From assembly GCF_900106945.1 (NCBI RefSeq), contig NZ_FNNE01000007.1:124001-188000 (forward strand): a DNA stretch of 64,000 bases, in the 5' to 3' direction. Positions 34,291-43,677 of the stretch are shown in pieces; the stretch's first letter is position 1; each line of letters opens with the position of its first letter. This DNA comes from Marinobacter mobilis (lineage in GTDB: Bacteria > Pseudomonadota > Gammaproteobacteria > Pseudomonadales > Oleiphilaceae). Both the position numbers and the translations under genes were made by a program. Under the pieces are notes generated by a model. It made no database searches and was not told the origin of the DNA. It was given only the letters and a program-made list of their open reading frames with translations.

Positions 34291-36465
34291 ATGACCATGG
34301 ACCTCCAGCACCTGCATCCTGCGACTGGCCGCCCCGCAGAAATTCTTGTTGTGGACGACGATCAGCGCCTGTTAACCAGCCTGGCCACGCTGCTGCGGCA
34401 AGCCGGCTATCAGGTCACCGAAGCCCTGGGAGGACACGTGGCCTGCCAGACACTCAAGGAACAGAGTTTCGACCTGGCCATGCTGGACTTGAGAATGCCC
34501 GGCATCGATGGGTTCGATGTCATGTCCTACGCCGCCTCGGCCCGGCCTGAGTGTGGCGTCATCGTGGTCAGTGGCGAGAGCGCCTTTACCTCCGTCAGCC
34601 GCGCACTTCGGCGAGGCGCGCTGGATTACATCAAGAAGCCGTTTGACCCGGAAGAGCTGCTGGAAACCGTGCGCAACGTGCTTGGCCAGCAATCCCTGCT
34701 GCGAGACCATGCCGATGTCCAGACCCGGCTCAAGAAGTCGGAAGCCCTGCACCGCTATATCGTCAACAGCTCTCCTGACATCGTGTTCATGCTCGACCAG
34801 GATGGCCGAATCTGCTTTATCAACAACAAGGTCAATACCCTGCTGGGCTATCTGCCCGCTGAACTGATCGGGCAGCATTTCAGCATCATTCTGGATGACC
34901 AGGACGTGGCTCGCGGCACCTACGCCATTCTCGACACCAGTGTCTCGTCGGATAATCCCCGTACCCTGGAACTACGGATGAAAACCCGCGGCAGTCGCAA
35001 GGCCAACCGCCACTTTGAGGTAACGGCCTTCCCGATCGCTCCCGATACGTGGCCCCACATCAAGGATGGCAGCGACCGTATGTCTGGCCAGAAGGCAAGA
35101 TTCTACGGCACGGCCCGGGACGTAACCGAGCGTAAGGAAGCCGAGGCTTTCATCAATTTCCAGGCCTACCACGACCTGCTGACCCGGTTGCCCAATCGGG
35201 CGCTGTTTAAGGACCGCCTCAACCTGGCAATAACCCATGCCCGCCGCAACAACCAGAAGCTGGCGGTTATGTTCCTCGATCTGGACCGTTTCAAGGTGGT
35301 CAATGACACCCTTGGGCATGCTATGGGCGACCGCCTGTTGCAGGCGGTGACCCGACGTCTGGAGGGTTGTCTGCGCAAGGGGGACACCCTGTCCCGTTTT
35401 GGTGGCGATGAATTCACCCTGCTGCTGCCGGCCATTCATGGCGACGATGACGCCAAACACATTGCCCAGAAACTGATTGACGCCCTGACTACCCCGTTCA
35501 CGCTCGGCGAACATGAAGTCTTCGTCGGTATCAGCATCGGCATCGCGGTGTTCCCTGAAGCCGGCCAGTCCATGGACCAGCTGATCCAGAACGCCGACAT
35601 TGCCATGTACCACGTCAAGGGCAGGGGCAAAGGCGACTACCGTTTCTTCTGTGACAACATGAGCATCGATTCCGCCAACCGGCTGAGTCTGGAGCGGGAC
35701 CTTCGTCTGGCCCTTGACCGCGATGAGCTCAGAGTTTACTACCAGCCCCAGGTCTGTACCCAGACCGGGCAGATTGTCGGCATTGAAGCCCTGGTGCGCT
35801 GGCAACACCCTGATCGGGGCCTACTCTACCCTGGTGACTTCCTGCCTCTGGCGGAAGAAACCCGGCTGATTGAGGATCTCAGTGAACGGGTAATGGCCAA
35901 AGCCTGTGAGGATGTCGGCCAATGGATAAAGGCAGGTCACAAGGATTTGCGACTGGCGGTTAACCTGTCCCCGTCCCAGGTTGAGCATCCCCGGTTTGTG
36001 GAAACCCTGATCCAGCAGTTGCAGGCCTGCGATTTTCCCGCCGGAAACCTGGAGATCGAGATCACCGAAAACGTCATCATGAACGACCTCGATCAGATCA
36101 GCCAGAAACTCCGCGAGCTGGCGGATCATGGTGTCCGCATTGCCATCGATGATTTTGGTACCGGCTATTCGTCTCTGAATTACCTGCACCGCTTACCAAT
36201 TCACACCCTCAAGGTGGACCAGTCGTTTGTTCGCGACATTCGCAACGGAGACGACGGAGCCTGCATCGTAAACGCCATCGTCGCCATGGCCCACGGCCTG
36301 AAACTGGACATTGTCGCCGAAGGGGTGGAGACCGACGCCCAGCTTCACTACCTTCGCAAACTCGGTTGTCATCAGGTTCAGGGCTTTTTCTATGGCCCAC
36401 CCCGACCTCCCGAGGCCATCCAGCAAGCTCTCAAGCAGACCCACCTGCAGATGGCGGCCATCTGA
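34291..36465 (+). CDS. REC-PAS-GGDEF-EAL c-di-GMP regulator
   Basis: A 724-residue protein. Receiver domain 1-130 (VVDDDQRLL acidic pair, phospho-acceptor in LAMLDLRMPGIDG, Lys in YIKKPF), then PAS (about 145-280, SPDIVFMLDQDGRICFINN), GGDEF (about 285-445) with an intact RFGGDEFTLL, and EAL (about 465-720) with intact EALVRWQHP, DDFGTGYSS and AEGVET. Both the cyclase and phosphodiesterase motifs look active, so the net direction cannot be told. It is 22 bases after the HDOD kinase, which probably phosphorylates its receiver. Output: cellular c-di-GMP and so motility or biofilm state (family knowledge). Confidence 0.93.
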   Translation: MTMDLQHLHPATGRPAEILVVDDDQRLLTSLATLLRQAGYQVTEALGGHVACQTLKEQSFDLAMLDLRMPGIDGFDVMSYAASARPECGVIVVSGESAFTSVSRALRRGALDYIKKPFDPEELLETVRNVLGQQSLLRDHADVQTRLKKSEALHRYIVNSSPDIVFMLDQDGRICFINNKVNTLLGYLPAELIGQHFSIILDDQDVARGTYAILDTSVSSDNPRTLELRMKTRGSRKANRHFEVTAFPIAPDTWPHIKDGSDRMSGQKARFYGTARDVTERKEAEAFINFQAYHDLLTRLPNRALFKDRLNLAITHARRNNQKLAVMFLDLDRFKVVNDTLGHAMGDRLLQAVTRRLEGCLRKGDTLSRFGGDEFTLLLPAIHGDDDAKHIAQKLIDALTTPFTLGEHEVFVGISIGIAVFPEAGQSMDQLIQNADIAMYHVKGRGKGDYRFFCDNMSIDSANRLSLERDLRLALDRDELRVYYQPQVCTQTGQIVGIEALVRWQHPDRGLLYPGDFLPLAEETRLIEDLSERVMAKACEDVGQWIKAGHKDLRLAVNLSPSQVEHPRFVETLIQQLQACDFPAGNLEIEITENVIMNDLDQISQKLRELADHGVRIAIDDFGTGYSSLNYLHRLPIHTLKVDQSFVRDIRNGDDGACIVNAIVAMAHGLKLDIVAEGVETDAQLHYLRKLGCHQVQGFFYGPPRPPEAIQQALKQTHLQMAAI

Positions 36466-36491
36466 ACCGGCCGAAAGACGGATGTGGGCTG

Positions 36492-37310
36492 TCAGTGGCC
36501 GGTCTTGACCTGTATCTCTGAGGGAATCTGATCCGGTATGTAGATTCGCCAGATCCTGTCGATATCCCCTGAACTTCGCATCGACCTCAGGCGATCGTTG
36601 ATCAGCTGCTTGACCGGCTCCGGCATGCGCCGGTCCATCGCCAGGTAGAGCGAATAGTTCGGAATCACCGCACTGACATCCACCTCTCGCATGCAACGGG
36701 TGTCGCCGGCAAACCCTCCGAGGTGAAACCGTAAGCGGGATTGCATCTCAACAAACCCATCCACCCGGCCAAGAGAGACCAGAGTCAGACCCGCGTTGAA
36801 ATTATCCACCGGCACCGGCCGAATGATATCGTTTGCGGCGGCCTCATCAAGCTGGAGGTATTTGAAGCCACGCAAGGTGGCAATCGAAAGGCTTTCAAGA
36901 TCGCGGACACTGTCTACCGGGTTGGGAATGTCGGTTCTGCAGGTGAGCATGACGTGACGGGTCTCAAACAGCGGTACACTGGCGTACTCCCCTTCATCGC
37001 CGAACGAATGCCAGACCGGGGCATCAAAAGCCACCCAGTTGGGGTAGGTCTGATCTGCAACATCCCTGGTTAACCGGTTGACAGGGCGAACCAGGTGCTC
37101 GACCGTATACCCCGTCCCTCGAAAAATCTCATCAACGATGTCCGAGATGATACCGCCACTGCTGCGGTCATCCTGAATAATCTGAAAAGGGCCAACCTTG
37201 GAGTCCACCACCAGGTAATTGACCTGCAACTCCTGGGCGACCAACGCTGCGGGCAAAACTCCCCACCCCACCATGGCGGCCAGTCCCAGGACCTGAAACA
37301 ATCTGATCAT
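36492..37310 (-). CDS. Periplasmic substrate-binding protein, SBP family 3
   Basis: A 272-residue exported protein with the amino-acid-type periplasmic binding fold (SBP_bac_3). The signal peptide (1-24) ends near ALVAQ-EL. Conserved-like parts are IISDIVDEIFRGTGYTVEH, SLSIATLRGFKYLQLDE and LVSLGRVDGFVEMQ. ATG 37310 is chosen because GGGGGCGAGA is just before it; an in-frame GTG is 12 bases upstream. There are no ABC permease or ATPase genes nearby, so it may act as a sensor input or with a distant partner. It converges on the c-di-GMP gene. Confidence 0.85.
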   Translation of the reverse strand: MIRLFQVLGLAAMVGWGVLPAALVAQELQVNYLVVDSKVGPFQIIQDDRSSGGIISDIVDEIFRGTGYTVEHLVRPVNRLTRDVADQTYPNWVAFDAPVWHSFGDEGEYASVPLFETRHVMLTCRTDIPNPVDSVRDLESLSIATLRGFKYLQLDEAAANDIIRPVPVDNFNAGLTLVSLGRVDGFVEMQSRLRFHLGGFAGDTRCMREVDVSAVIPNYSLYLAMDRRMPEPVKQLINDRLRSMRSSGDIDRIWRIYIPDQIPSEIQVKTGH

Positions 37311-37520
37311 TCTCGCCCCCACGCCCCTACATTCACAGACTTGTCTCTAACACTATAGGAATGCTCTCACACTTCCTCTTGGTTGCACCGCCTAAAACGG
37401 TCAATTCCCACACAAAAATGCGACCTGCGGCACCTTAAAAGCAAAAACAATAACCGGATTGTCCGACACTCAGGTTACGTTTATTGATCCAGTTTGCAAA
37501 GCGTAGCGGAACGTTACTTT

Positions 37521-38333
37521 ATGTATCTGGAAATGCGGCCTACTGCACATATTTCGCCCGCCCTCTTCTCTAAGCTCGGACCATCCCCTGTCGCCACCCG
37601 TGGAACTTCGGTGACCACCAACAATGACAACAACGGCGGCAGGCAAGCAGAATCCGACAGGCGGTATGAGATCATGCGCGATAAATATAAGTACATTGGC
37701 CCCGTATACGATTTTCTGAGCAACCTCTACAGCGGCAAGAGCATTCATCACTGCAAAACCGCAATGCTGGATGTGGAAACCGTCAAACCCGGAGACAGGA
37801 TCCTGTTCGCTGGCGTTGGCCATGGCCGTGATGCCATCCGCGCCGCTGAACTGGGTGCCGATGTCACCGTCGTCGACCTGTCTGAAACCATGCTGCGCAA
37901 ATTTTCCGATGCGCTCGCCAAGGAAGCCCCGCAACTCGCCATCCGCCAGGTCCACAGCGACATCATGAAAGTCGCAGAGTTCGAGCAGTACGACATGGTC
38001 GTCGCCAACTTCTTCCTCAACGTTTTTGACGAAGACATGATGGTCAGCGTTCTGGAACACCTGATTCGGCTGGGCAAAGCCGATGCCAGAGTGGTCGTGG
38101 GCGACTTTTCCTATCCCAATGGCAACCTCGTGGCACGGCTGTTCAAGAAGGCCTACTGGTATGTTGCGGTCTTTATCTTCTGGCTGTTTGCCAACAATGC
38201 CTTCCACAAGATCTACAACTACCCGGAACACATGCAGCGGCTGGGCCTGAAAGTCACTGAGAAGAAGCACTTCAAGCTGCTCAACATGAACTGTTACTGG
38301 TCCATCCTGGGCGAGAAACAGGCCCAGAATTAA
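37521..38333 (+). CDS. Class I SAM-dependent methyltransferase, possibly lipid-acting
   Basis: A SAM methyltransferase of up to about 270 residues. The SAM-binding motif is ILFAGVGHGRDAIRAAELG with VTVVDLSETML after it. The domain proper begins at MRDKYKYIGPVYDFLSN. A hydrophobic stretch (YWYVAVFIFWLFANN) near the C-terminus suggests membrane contact, as in phospholipid methyltransferases. The start is uncertain: TTG 37494, ATG 37521, GTG 37611 or ATG 37674 are possible, and none has a strong ribosome site. It is followed by a DUF2156 gene after 45 bases. A lipid head-group methylation role is inference from the context. Confidence 0.85.
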   Translation: MYLEMRPTAHISPALFSKLGPSPVATRGTSVTTNNDNNGGRQAESDRRYEIMRDKYKYIGPVYDFLSNLYSGKSIHHCKTAMLDVETVKPGDRILFAGVGHGRDAIRAAELGADVTVVDLSETMLRKFSDALAKEAPQLAIRQVHSDIMKVAEFEQYDMVVANFFLNVFDEDMMVSVLEHLIRLGKADARVVVGDFSYPNGNLVARLFKKAYWYVAVFIFWLFANNAFHKIYNYPEHMQRLGLKVTEKKHFKLLNMNCYWSILGEKQAQN

Positions 38334-38378
38334 CCCCTGAAAGCCCAAACAACAATCGATAAATGGGGAGCAGGTAAG

Positions 38379-39386
38379 ATGACGAATCAGAGCATTGCAC
38401 TCAACCGCCTTGACCTGGTGACTAAAGGCGCGTTCAGTTTTTCGGAACGGATCGACTACCTGAAGAAGTTCGGCGTTCACTCACAATCGTTTTCGACCCT
38501 GCAACCGGGAATGGCCTACTTCGACCTGCCCGGTGTTGGCTACATCGGCTACATGAAAAAGTGGGGCATGACGTTTGTCCTGTCCGATCCGGTCGCGGCG
38601 CCAGAAAACTTCGAGTTCATCCTGGAGCGCTTCCACCTGCAGCATCCGAATGCCTGTTATATTCAGGTCTCAAAACCGGTCGTTGATTTCCTGCACCGCC
38701 GCTTCGGTCTGTTCGGCACCCAGTTTGGCAGCGAGTCCCGTATTGACCTGGGCAGCTGGACATTGAGCGGCAAGAAGAAGCAGATTCTGCGCACGGCACT
38801 GAACCAGGCAGAAAAAGGGGGAATCACGGTCAAGGAACGCTTCAGTGACGACCATACCCGTGAAATTTCCGAGGCCTGGATCCGTACCCGCAAGTGCAAG
38901 AGCAACGAGATCCGCTTCCTGATCCGTCCCATGCAGATGGATTACCGGGAAAATGAACGGCACTTCTATGCTTACCAGGGCGGCAAGGCCGTTGGTTTCA
39001 TCTACTTTGATCCGATCTACCACAACAATCAGATCATTTCCTACGTCCCCAATATCTCCCGGGCCAATGCCAATTTCCGTCAGGGCATCTTCTATACCCT
39101 GATGGCTCACGCCATGGAGGTGTTCAAGGAGGAAGGGGTACCTTATCTGGATCTCGGTCTCATTCCGCTCTCCCTCGACAAGACACCAGAACCCCAGGAA
39201 GCCCGCCTGCTGAAAGGCTTGATGCACAAGCTCTACGAGCACGGCAACTTCCTGTATAACTTCAAGGGACTGGAGTTCACCAAATCCCGTTTTCGTGGGC
39301 AGTCGTTCAAGACCTATTGCTGCCATCGTCGCAGTTTGCCGGCCCTGGAGTTCATTGCCATGTTCAAGCTGACACGGTTACTGTAA
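38379..39386 (+). CDS. DUF2156 (lysylphosphatidylglycerol-synthetase-C-like) protein
   Basis: A 335-residue protein of the DUF2156 family, which corresponds to the soluble GNAT-like catalytic half of MprF-type aminoacyl-phosphatidylglycerol synthases. Two GNAT-like lobes are visible: the first (about 20-140) with GVGYIGYMKKWGMTFVLSDP and the second (about 140-320) with YQGGKAVGFIYFDPIY and YLDLGLIPLSL. It lacks the membrane flippase part, so it is a stand-alone enzyme. GGGGAG lies before the ATG. It is next to the methyltransferase. Its end overlaps murI by 23 bases. Confidence 0.86.
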   Translation: MTNQSIALNRLDLVTKGAFSFSERIDYLKKFGVHSQSFSTLQPGMAYFDLPGVGYIGYMKKWGMTFVLSDPVAAPENFEFILERFHLQHPNACYIQVSKPVVDFLHRRFGLFGTQFGSESRIDLGSWTLSGKKKQILRTALNQAEKGGITVKERFSDDHTREISEAWIRTRKCKSNEIRFLIRPMQMDYRENERHFYAYQGGKAVGFIYFDPIYHNNQIISYVPNISRANANFRQGIFYTLMAHAMEVFKEEGVPYLDLGLIPLSLDKTPEPQEARLLKGLMHKLYEHGNFLYNFKGLEFTKSRFRGQSFKTYCCHRRSLPALEFIAMFKLTRLL

Positions 39387-40209
39387 CGCCCTCTGCAGCT
39401 GTCCCGGGCCAATGAGCCAGAACGCGGGCGGGGGCAAGCCCCCACTGCGCCAGGAATGACTCAATCCCGGGTGGAACATCGCCGCTGAACATCACCGCTT
39501 GCATCATCGCTTCATCAGACTTCCCCAGCGGCAGTGAATAGCCGCCCTGATGCAGTAGAAAAGCCGTCCGGCGGGCAATGGCATCGCCCGAATCCACCCA
39601 ATGGCGAACCTGCGGCAAGGCGGCCCTCAACGCCTCCACAATCAGCGGGTAATGGGTACATCCAAGCACCACTGTATCCACCCCGTCCGCGCGGAATGGC
39701 TCCAGTGCAGCATCCAGCTCGGCCATGGGTAACGCTTGCCCGGCGACCCAGTCTTCAATCCAGCGCACCAGCCCCGGATGCCCTACCCGACTGACGGCAC
39801 AATCAGCAGCGAACTCATCAACCAGACCCTGCAGATAGGGGCGCCGAACCGTGGCGGGCGTGGCCAGCAGACCTATTTTGCGGTTGCGGGACAGCTGCGC
39901 AGCCGGTTTGACTGCCGGCACGACACCAACCACCGGGATGTCCGTCATCGCCCGCAACCGAGGCAGCACCACCGTGCTCGCGGTATTGCAGGCGACGACA
40001 ACCGCATCCACCGAAAACGCCTCCAGAGCCTTCTCGACGAGGCCGCAGCAGCGTTCGATAACCACCGACTCCGGCTGGTCACCGTATGGGAAGCAGGCAT
40101 TATCAGCCAAGTAGATCAGACGAACCGCTGGCAAGGCGTGATGGATACACCGGGCCACGCTCAGCCCGCCCACCCCGGAGTCAAAAACCAGAACGGCAGG
40201 CGCCTTCAA
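39364..40209 (-). CDS. murI: Glutamate racemase
   Basis: A 281-residue cofactor-independent glutamate racemase supplying D-glutamate for peptidoglycan. The N-terminal VFDSGVGGLSV, the first catalytic Cys in VVACNTASTVVL and the second in VVLGCTHYPLI are all present. The start is TTG at 40209, with AGGAG eight bases upstream and a TTGA overlap with the nudC stop, so translation is coupled to nudC. It converges on the DUF2156 gene. Confidence 0.95.
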   Translation of the reverse strand: MKAPAVLVFDSGVGGLSVARCIHHALPAVRLIYLADNACFPYGDQPESVVIERCCGLVEKALEAFSVDAVVVACNTASTVVLPRLRAMTDIPVVGVVPAVKPAAQLSRNRKIGLLATPATVRRPYLQGLVDEFAADCAVSRVGHPGLVRWIEDWVAGQALPMAELDAALEPFRADGVDTVVLGCTHYPLIVEALRAALPQVRHWVDSGDAIARRTAFLLHQGGYSLPLGKSDEAMMQAVMFSGDVPPGIESFLAQWGLAPARVLAHWPGTAAEGVTVTVSA

Positions 40210-41012
40210 CCGCGAATCTCCTGCTGCATGGCTTCAATCAGACGACCGGCAATGGTCGTCTCCGGCGGTACCGGCGGCAGTTCATCAGGCAGGAACCAAT
40301 CCGCTTCGGCGATTTCATCTTCCTGCAACACCAGTTCACCACCGGCGTAGTCAGCAAAGAAACCGAGCATCAACTGGCTGGGAAACGGCCAGGGCTGAGA
40401 ATCGTAATACCGGATATTGGTCACCTTGAGCCCCGTCTCCTCAAGGACTTCTCGCTGCACCGCCTCCTCCAGGGATTCACCCGCTTCTACAAAACCGGCA
40501 ATCAGACTGAAGAAATTCCTCTTCACTCGCGATGAACGGGCCAGCAGCATTCGCTCCCCGCGCCGGATCATGACGATCACGCAGGGCGAAAGCCGTGGAT
40601 ACCAGGAGAGACTGCATGGATCACAGCGACGGGCCCGCTCGCGGGGGTGAATGGTGGTCGGCGTGCCGCAACGGCCGCAAAACCGGTGGTCCAGCCACCA
40701 CTGCTGCACCTGGTGCGCCAGCCCCAGCAGCTCCGCGGGCACATCCTCGCCAAAGATCAGGGCATCACGCAGCGTTATGGATTGCACGGCGCCAGCCAGC
40801 TGGTCCGGCTCCAGACCGCAAACATACACGGCACGCTCGCCCCAGCGGCCGACGTAAACCGGCTCCTGTCCCTGAGCGACGGCGGAGCGAGCAGCTGACC
40901 AGGGCATCAGCCAGTCATCGCCCGGTTTCAGGATAACGCCATTGGAGATGGCCAACACAGCATCGTCGGGCTGCGGCGGGGTATCAATCCAGCCTGGAAG
41001 CCATTGAGGCAT
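40206..41012 (-). CDS. nudC: NADH pyrophosphatase / NAD-cap removing Nudix enzyme
   Basis: A 268-residue NudC. The zinc ribbon is seen as CGRCGT and CDPC around residues 105-125, the Nudix box as GFVEAGESLEEAVQREVLEETG shifted by one residue near 165-187, and the NudC signature SQPWPFPSQLM just after. It hydrolyses NAD(H) to NMN and AMP, and removes NAD caps from RNA (family knowledge). AAGGAG lies before the ATG. It is the first gene of a two-gene unit with murI and is divergent from plsB. Confidence 0.95.
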   Translation of the reverse strand: MPQWLPGWIDTPPQPDDAVLAISNGVILKPGDDWLMPWSAARSAVAQGQEPVYVGRWGERAVYVCGLEPDQLAGAVQSITLRDALIFGEDVPAELLGLAHQVQQWWLDHRFCGRCGTPTTIHPRERARRCDPCSLSWYPRLSPCVIVMIRRGERMLLARSSRVKRNFFSLIAGFVEAGESLEEAVQREVLEETGLKVTNIRYYDSQPWPFPSQLMLGFFADYAGGELVLQEDEIAEADWFLPDELPPVPPETTIAGRLIEAMQQEIRG

Positions 41013-41085
41013 AGCTTGCTCCTTCTGTTAGCAGGACTGAAAATGTACCACACCACCCGGCCGGGCCATAAGCCGGTGTCGGTCT

Positions 41086-41113
41086 TTGCGACGGCGCTTC
41101 CAGCAAGTACACT
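41086..41113 (+). promoter_or_regulatory. Putative plsB promoter
   Basis: TTGCGA (41086-41091) and TACACT (41108-41113) are 16 bases apart, each matching four of six consensus bases. The -10 lies in the near-palindrome AAGTACACTT. The plsB ATG is 33 bases downstream. Confidence 0.4.
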
Positions 41114-41146
41114 TAGCGACACTTTTACGAACCGGAGTCTCCACAT

Positions 41147-43612
41147 ATGCATCTCTTCCCGAACTTTTGGGGCCTGTTCCTGACAATGTTTCGGAAAATC
41201 CTGTTTCTATGGGTCCGAACCGATGTCAGCGGTGCAACCCGGGAAGAGCTGGGCCTGGATCCCGACAAGCCGGTCTGCTACGTCCTGCAGTACAGCTCCC
41301 TGTCCAGTCGCCTGGTGTTAGAACAGGAGGTACGGCGGGCGGGACTTCCCGGCGCGGAAGCCCCGCTGCCGGTCGACAATGGCCCGAGACAATCGTTCTT
41401 CTTTCTTTACCGCCGGGTCGGCGGCCTGTTCAGCCGCCGCCAGACCCCGAAACTGACCCCTCTGGTTCACGACCTCATTCGTTACGGGATTGACCATGAA
41501 CAAGGGGATGTTCAGATTGTGCCTGTATCCCTGTTCTGGGGACGCTCCCCGGACAAAGAAAAATCCCTGGTCAAACTGCTGCTGTCCGACACCTGGTCAG
41601 TGGCTGGCCGCCTGCAGAAGCTGCTGATCATTTTGGTTCATGGCCGCAATACCTACGTCCAGTTCAACAAGCCGGTGTTGCTGCAACAGGTGGTCTCTGA
41701 ATATCGGGACAATGAAGAACGCGCCACTCGCAAACTGGCCCGCATCCTGAGAACCCATTTCCGTCGCGTCCGCCAGGCGGTCCTCGGCCCGGACCTCTCT
41801 CACCGCCGCACACTGGTACAGGGGCTTGTACGCACCCAGGCGGTCAAGGAAGCCATTCGGGAAACGGCGCGCAAGGACGATATCCCGCCAGAAAAAGTCC
41901 GCGCCAAGGCCCGCAAGTACGCCGATGAGATTGCCGCCAGCATGTCCATCGTGACCATCCGGTTCCTGGAAGTCGTCCTGAGCTGGCTGTGGAACCGGAT
42001 CTACAACGGCCTCTCCATCAACAACATCCAAGTGGTCAAGGACGTCGCTCAGGACAATGCCGTCGTGTATGTCCCCTGTCACCGTTCCCACATCGACTAT
42101 CTGCTGCTCTCCTACGTGCTTTACAAGAACGGTCTGGTTCCTCCGCACATCGCGGCCGGCATCAACCTGAACATGCCCGTGGTGGGACCGATCCTGCGCC
42201 GGGGCGGCGCCTTCTTCATGCGCCGGAGCTTCCGCGACAACCCCCTCTACAGCACGGTATTCAACGAGTATATGCACGTCATGTTCACCCGTGGCTACTC
42301 CGTCGAATACTTTGTCGAAGGTGGCCGCAGCCGCACCGGACGTATGCTCCAGCCACGCCCCGGGATGCTGGCGATGACCATTCGCAGCTTCCTGAGAGAT
42401 CACCGCAAGCCCATCGTGTTTGTGCCGGTGTACATCGGCTACGAGAAAGTCATGGAAGGGCGTTCCTACCTGGGCGAACTGCGCGGCAAGAAAAAGCAGA
42501 AAGAAAGCGTGCTTGGTCTGGCCAGAACCATGCGCAAACTGACCAACTCCTTTGGGCGTGTCTCGGTCAACTTCGGTGAGGCCATCCACCTGTCCAACGT
42601 GCTCGACAACTGCCACCCGAGCTGGCGCAAGGAAGCCTATGACAACGAATACCGCCCACCCTGGCTGAACACCGCCGTGGAGGATCTGGCAACCCAGGTC
42701 GCTACCCGCATCAACGGTTCAGTGGCGGTTAACCCGATCAACATGACCGCCACCGTGCTACTGAGCACCGAGCGGCTGGCCATGGATGAGCGTCAGCTGG
42801 TGGGCATGATGGACCACTTCGCTTCGTTGCTTAAGGCCCTCCCCTACTCAGAAACCATGACCCTGCCCGAAGGCAACGGCAAAGACTGGCTGACGTACTG
42901 TGAAGGTATGGGGCTGGTCACCCGACAGCCTCAAAAGCTCGGCGATATCATCGGTCTGGAGGGCAGCAACGCCATTCTGATGACCTACTACCGCAACAAT
43001 ATCCAGCACCTGTTCGCGATCCCGGCGCTGATCGCCTGCCTGTTCGAGAACAATGAGTCCCTGACACGGGACAAGGCGGTGTTTCTGTGCAGCGTTGCCT
43101 ATCCCTACTTGCAGTCTGAGCTGTTCCTGAAGTATTCGGCTGATGAGGCCGAGAGCATTATCGACCGCTGGATCGATGTACTGGTGGAGAGCAAGCTGCT
43201 GCGCACCGACGGCGACCGCATTTGCCGACCACAGGAAGGCACCGATGCCACCGTGCGCCTGCGCAGCCTGTCACGCTTCGTGATTCAGACCCTCGAGCGC
43301 TACCATATCGCTCTGGCCATTCTGCGCAAGAACGGTTCCGGCAAGATCAGCGCTGCCGAACTGGAAGAACAGAGCACCATGATGGCCGAACGCATGTCGA
43401 TCCTGTTCGGCCTTAACGCACCGGAGTTCTTCGACAAAAGCCTGTTCCGCAACTTCATCGCCAACCTGCAGAAAAACGGTGTGTTGAGCGCCGACGAGGA
43501 TGGCCAGCTCTGTTATACCGATGCGCTGGATGAAGTGGCCGAAGATGCCCGGCTGGTTCTGAACGTGGAGAAGCGCCAGGCCTTACAGCAGGTCACCATG
43601 CTGGGAGCCTGA
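41147..43612 (+). CDS. plsB: Glycerol-3-phosphate acyltransferase
   Basis: An 821-residue PlsB, a membrane-associated enzyme that makes 1-acyl-glycerol-3-phosphate, the first step of phospholipid synthesis. The acyltransferase motifs are present: HRSHIDYLLL (HX4D) near residue 311, GGAFFMRRSF, FVEGGRSRTGRML and KPIVFVPVYIGYE. Length is close to the E. coli enzyme (about 807). CGGAG lies ten bases before the ATG. Single gene, divergent from nudC and convergent with rsmJ. Confidence 0.96.
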   Translation: MHLFPNFWGLFLTMFRKILFLWVRTDVSGATREELGLDPDKPVCYVLQYSSLSSRLVLEQEVRRAGLPGAEAPLPVDNGPRQSFFFLYRRVGGLFSRRQTPKLTPLVHDLIRYGIDHEQGDVQIVPVSLFWGRSPDKEKSLVKLLLSDTWSVAGRLQKLLIILVHGRNTYVQFNKPVLLQQVVSEYRDNEERATRKLARILRTHFRRVRQAVLGPDLSHRRTLVQGLVRTQAVKEAIRETARKDDIPPEKVRAKARKYADEIAASMSIVTIRFLEVVLSWLWNRIYNGLSINNIQVVKDVAQDNAVVYVPCHRSHIDYLLLSYVLYKNGLVPPHIAAGINLNMPVVGPILRRGGAFFMRRSFRDNPLYSTVFNEYMHVMFTRGYSVEYFVEGGRSRTGRMLQPRPGMLAMTIRSFLRDHRKPIVFVPVYIGYEKVMEGRSYLGELRGKKKQKESVLGLARTMRKLTNSFGRVSVNFGEAIHLSNVLDNCHPSWRKEAYDNEYRPPWLNTAVEDLATQVATRINGSVAVNPINMTATVLLSTERLAMDERQLVGMMDHFASLLKALPYSETMTLPEGNGKDWLTYCEGMGLVTRQPQKLGDIIGLEGSNAILMTYYRNNIQHLFAIPALIACLFENNESLTRDKAVFLCSVAYPYLQSELFLKYSADEAESIIDRWIDVLVESKLLRTDGDRICRPQEGTDATVRLRSLSRFVIQTLERYHIALAILRKNGSGKISAAELEEQSTMMAERMSILFGLNAPEFFDKSLFRNFIANLQKNGVLSADEDGQLCYTDALDEVAEDARLVLNVEKRQALQQVTMLGA

Positions 43613-43645
43613 GAGCCTCTGAGGGGCAAGAGAAGTGATGCGCGG

Positions 43646-43665
43646 CGCCTGACTGAGCTCAGGCG
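43646..43665. terminator. Small hairpin between plsB and rsmJ
   Basis: CGCCTGA-CTGAGC-TCAGGCG is a 7-bp perfect stem in the 65-base gap between two convergent genes. It has no T-run, so it may only be a structural barrier. Confidence 0.3.
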
Positions 43666-43677
43666 TTCACCTGCCGG

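Noticed and set aside
36466..36503. ACCGGCC/GGCCGGT inverted repeat between the convergent EAL and binding-protein genes
   Set aside because: Stem of seven with a 24-base loop, overlapping the end of a coding region and without T-run; not a credible terminator.
41102..41118. Resemblance of the plsB upstream region to a FabR site
   Set aside because: Only the core AAGTACACTT is palindromic; the flanking arms do not pair, unlike the site before the desaturase.
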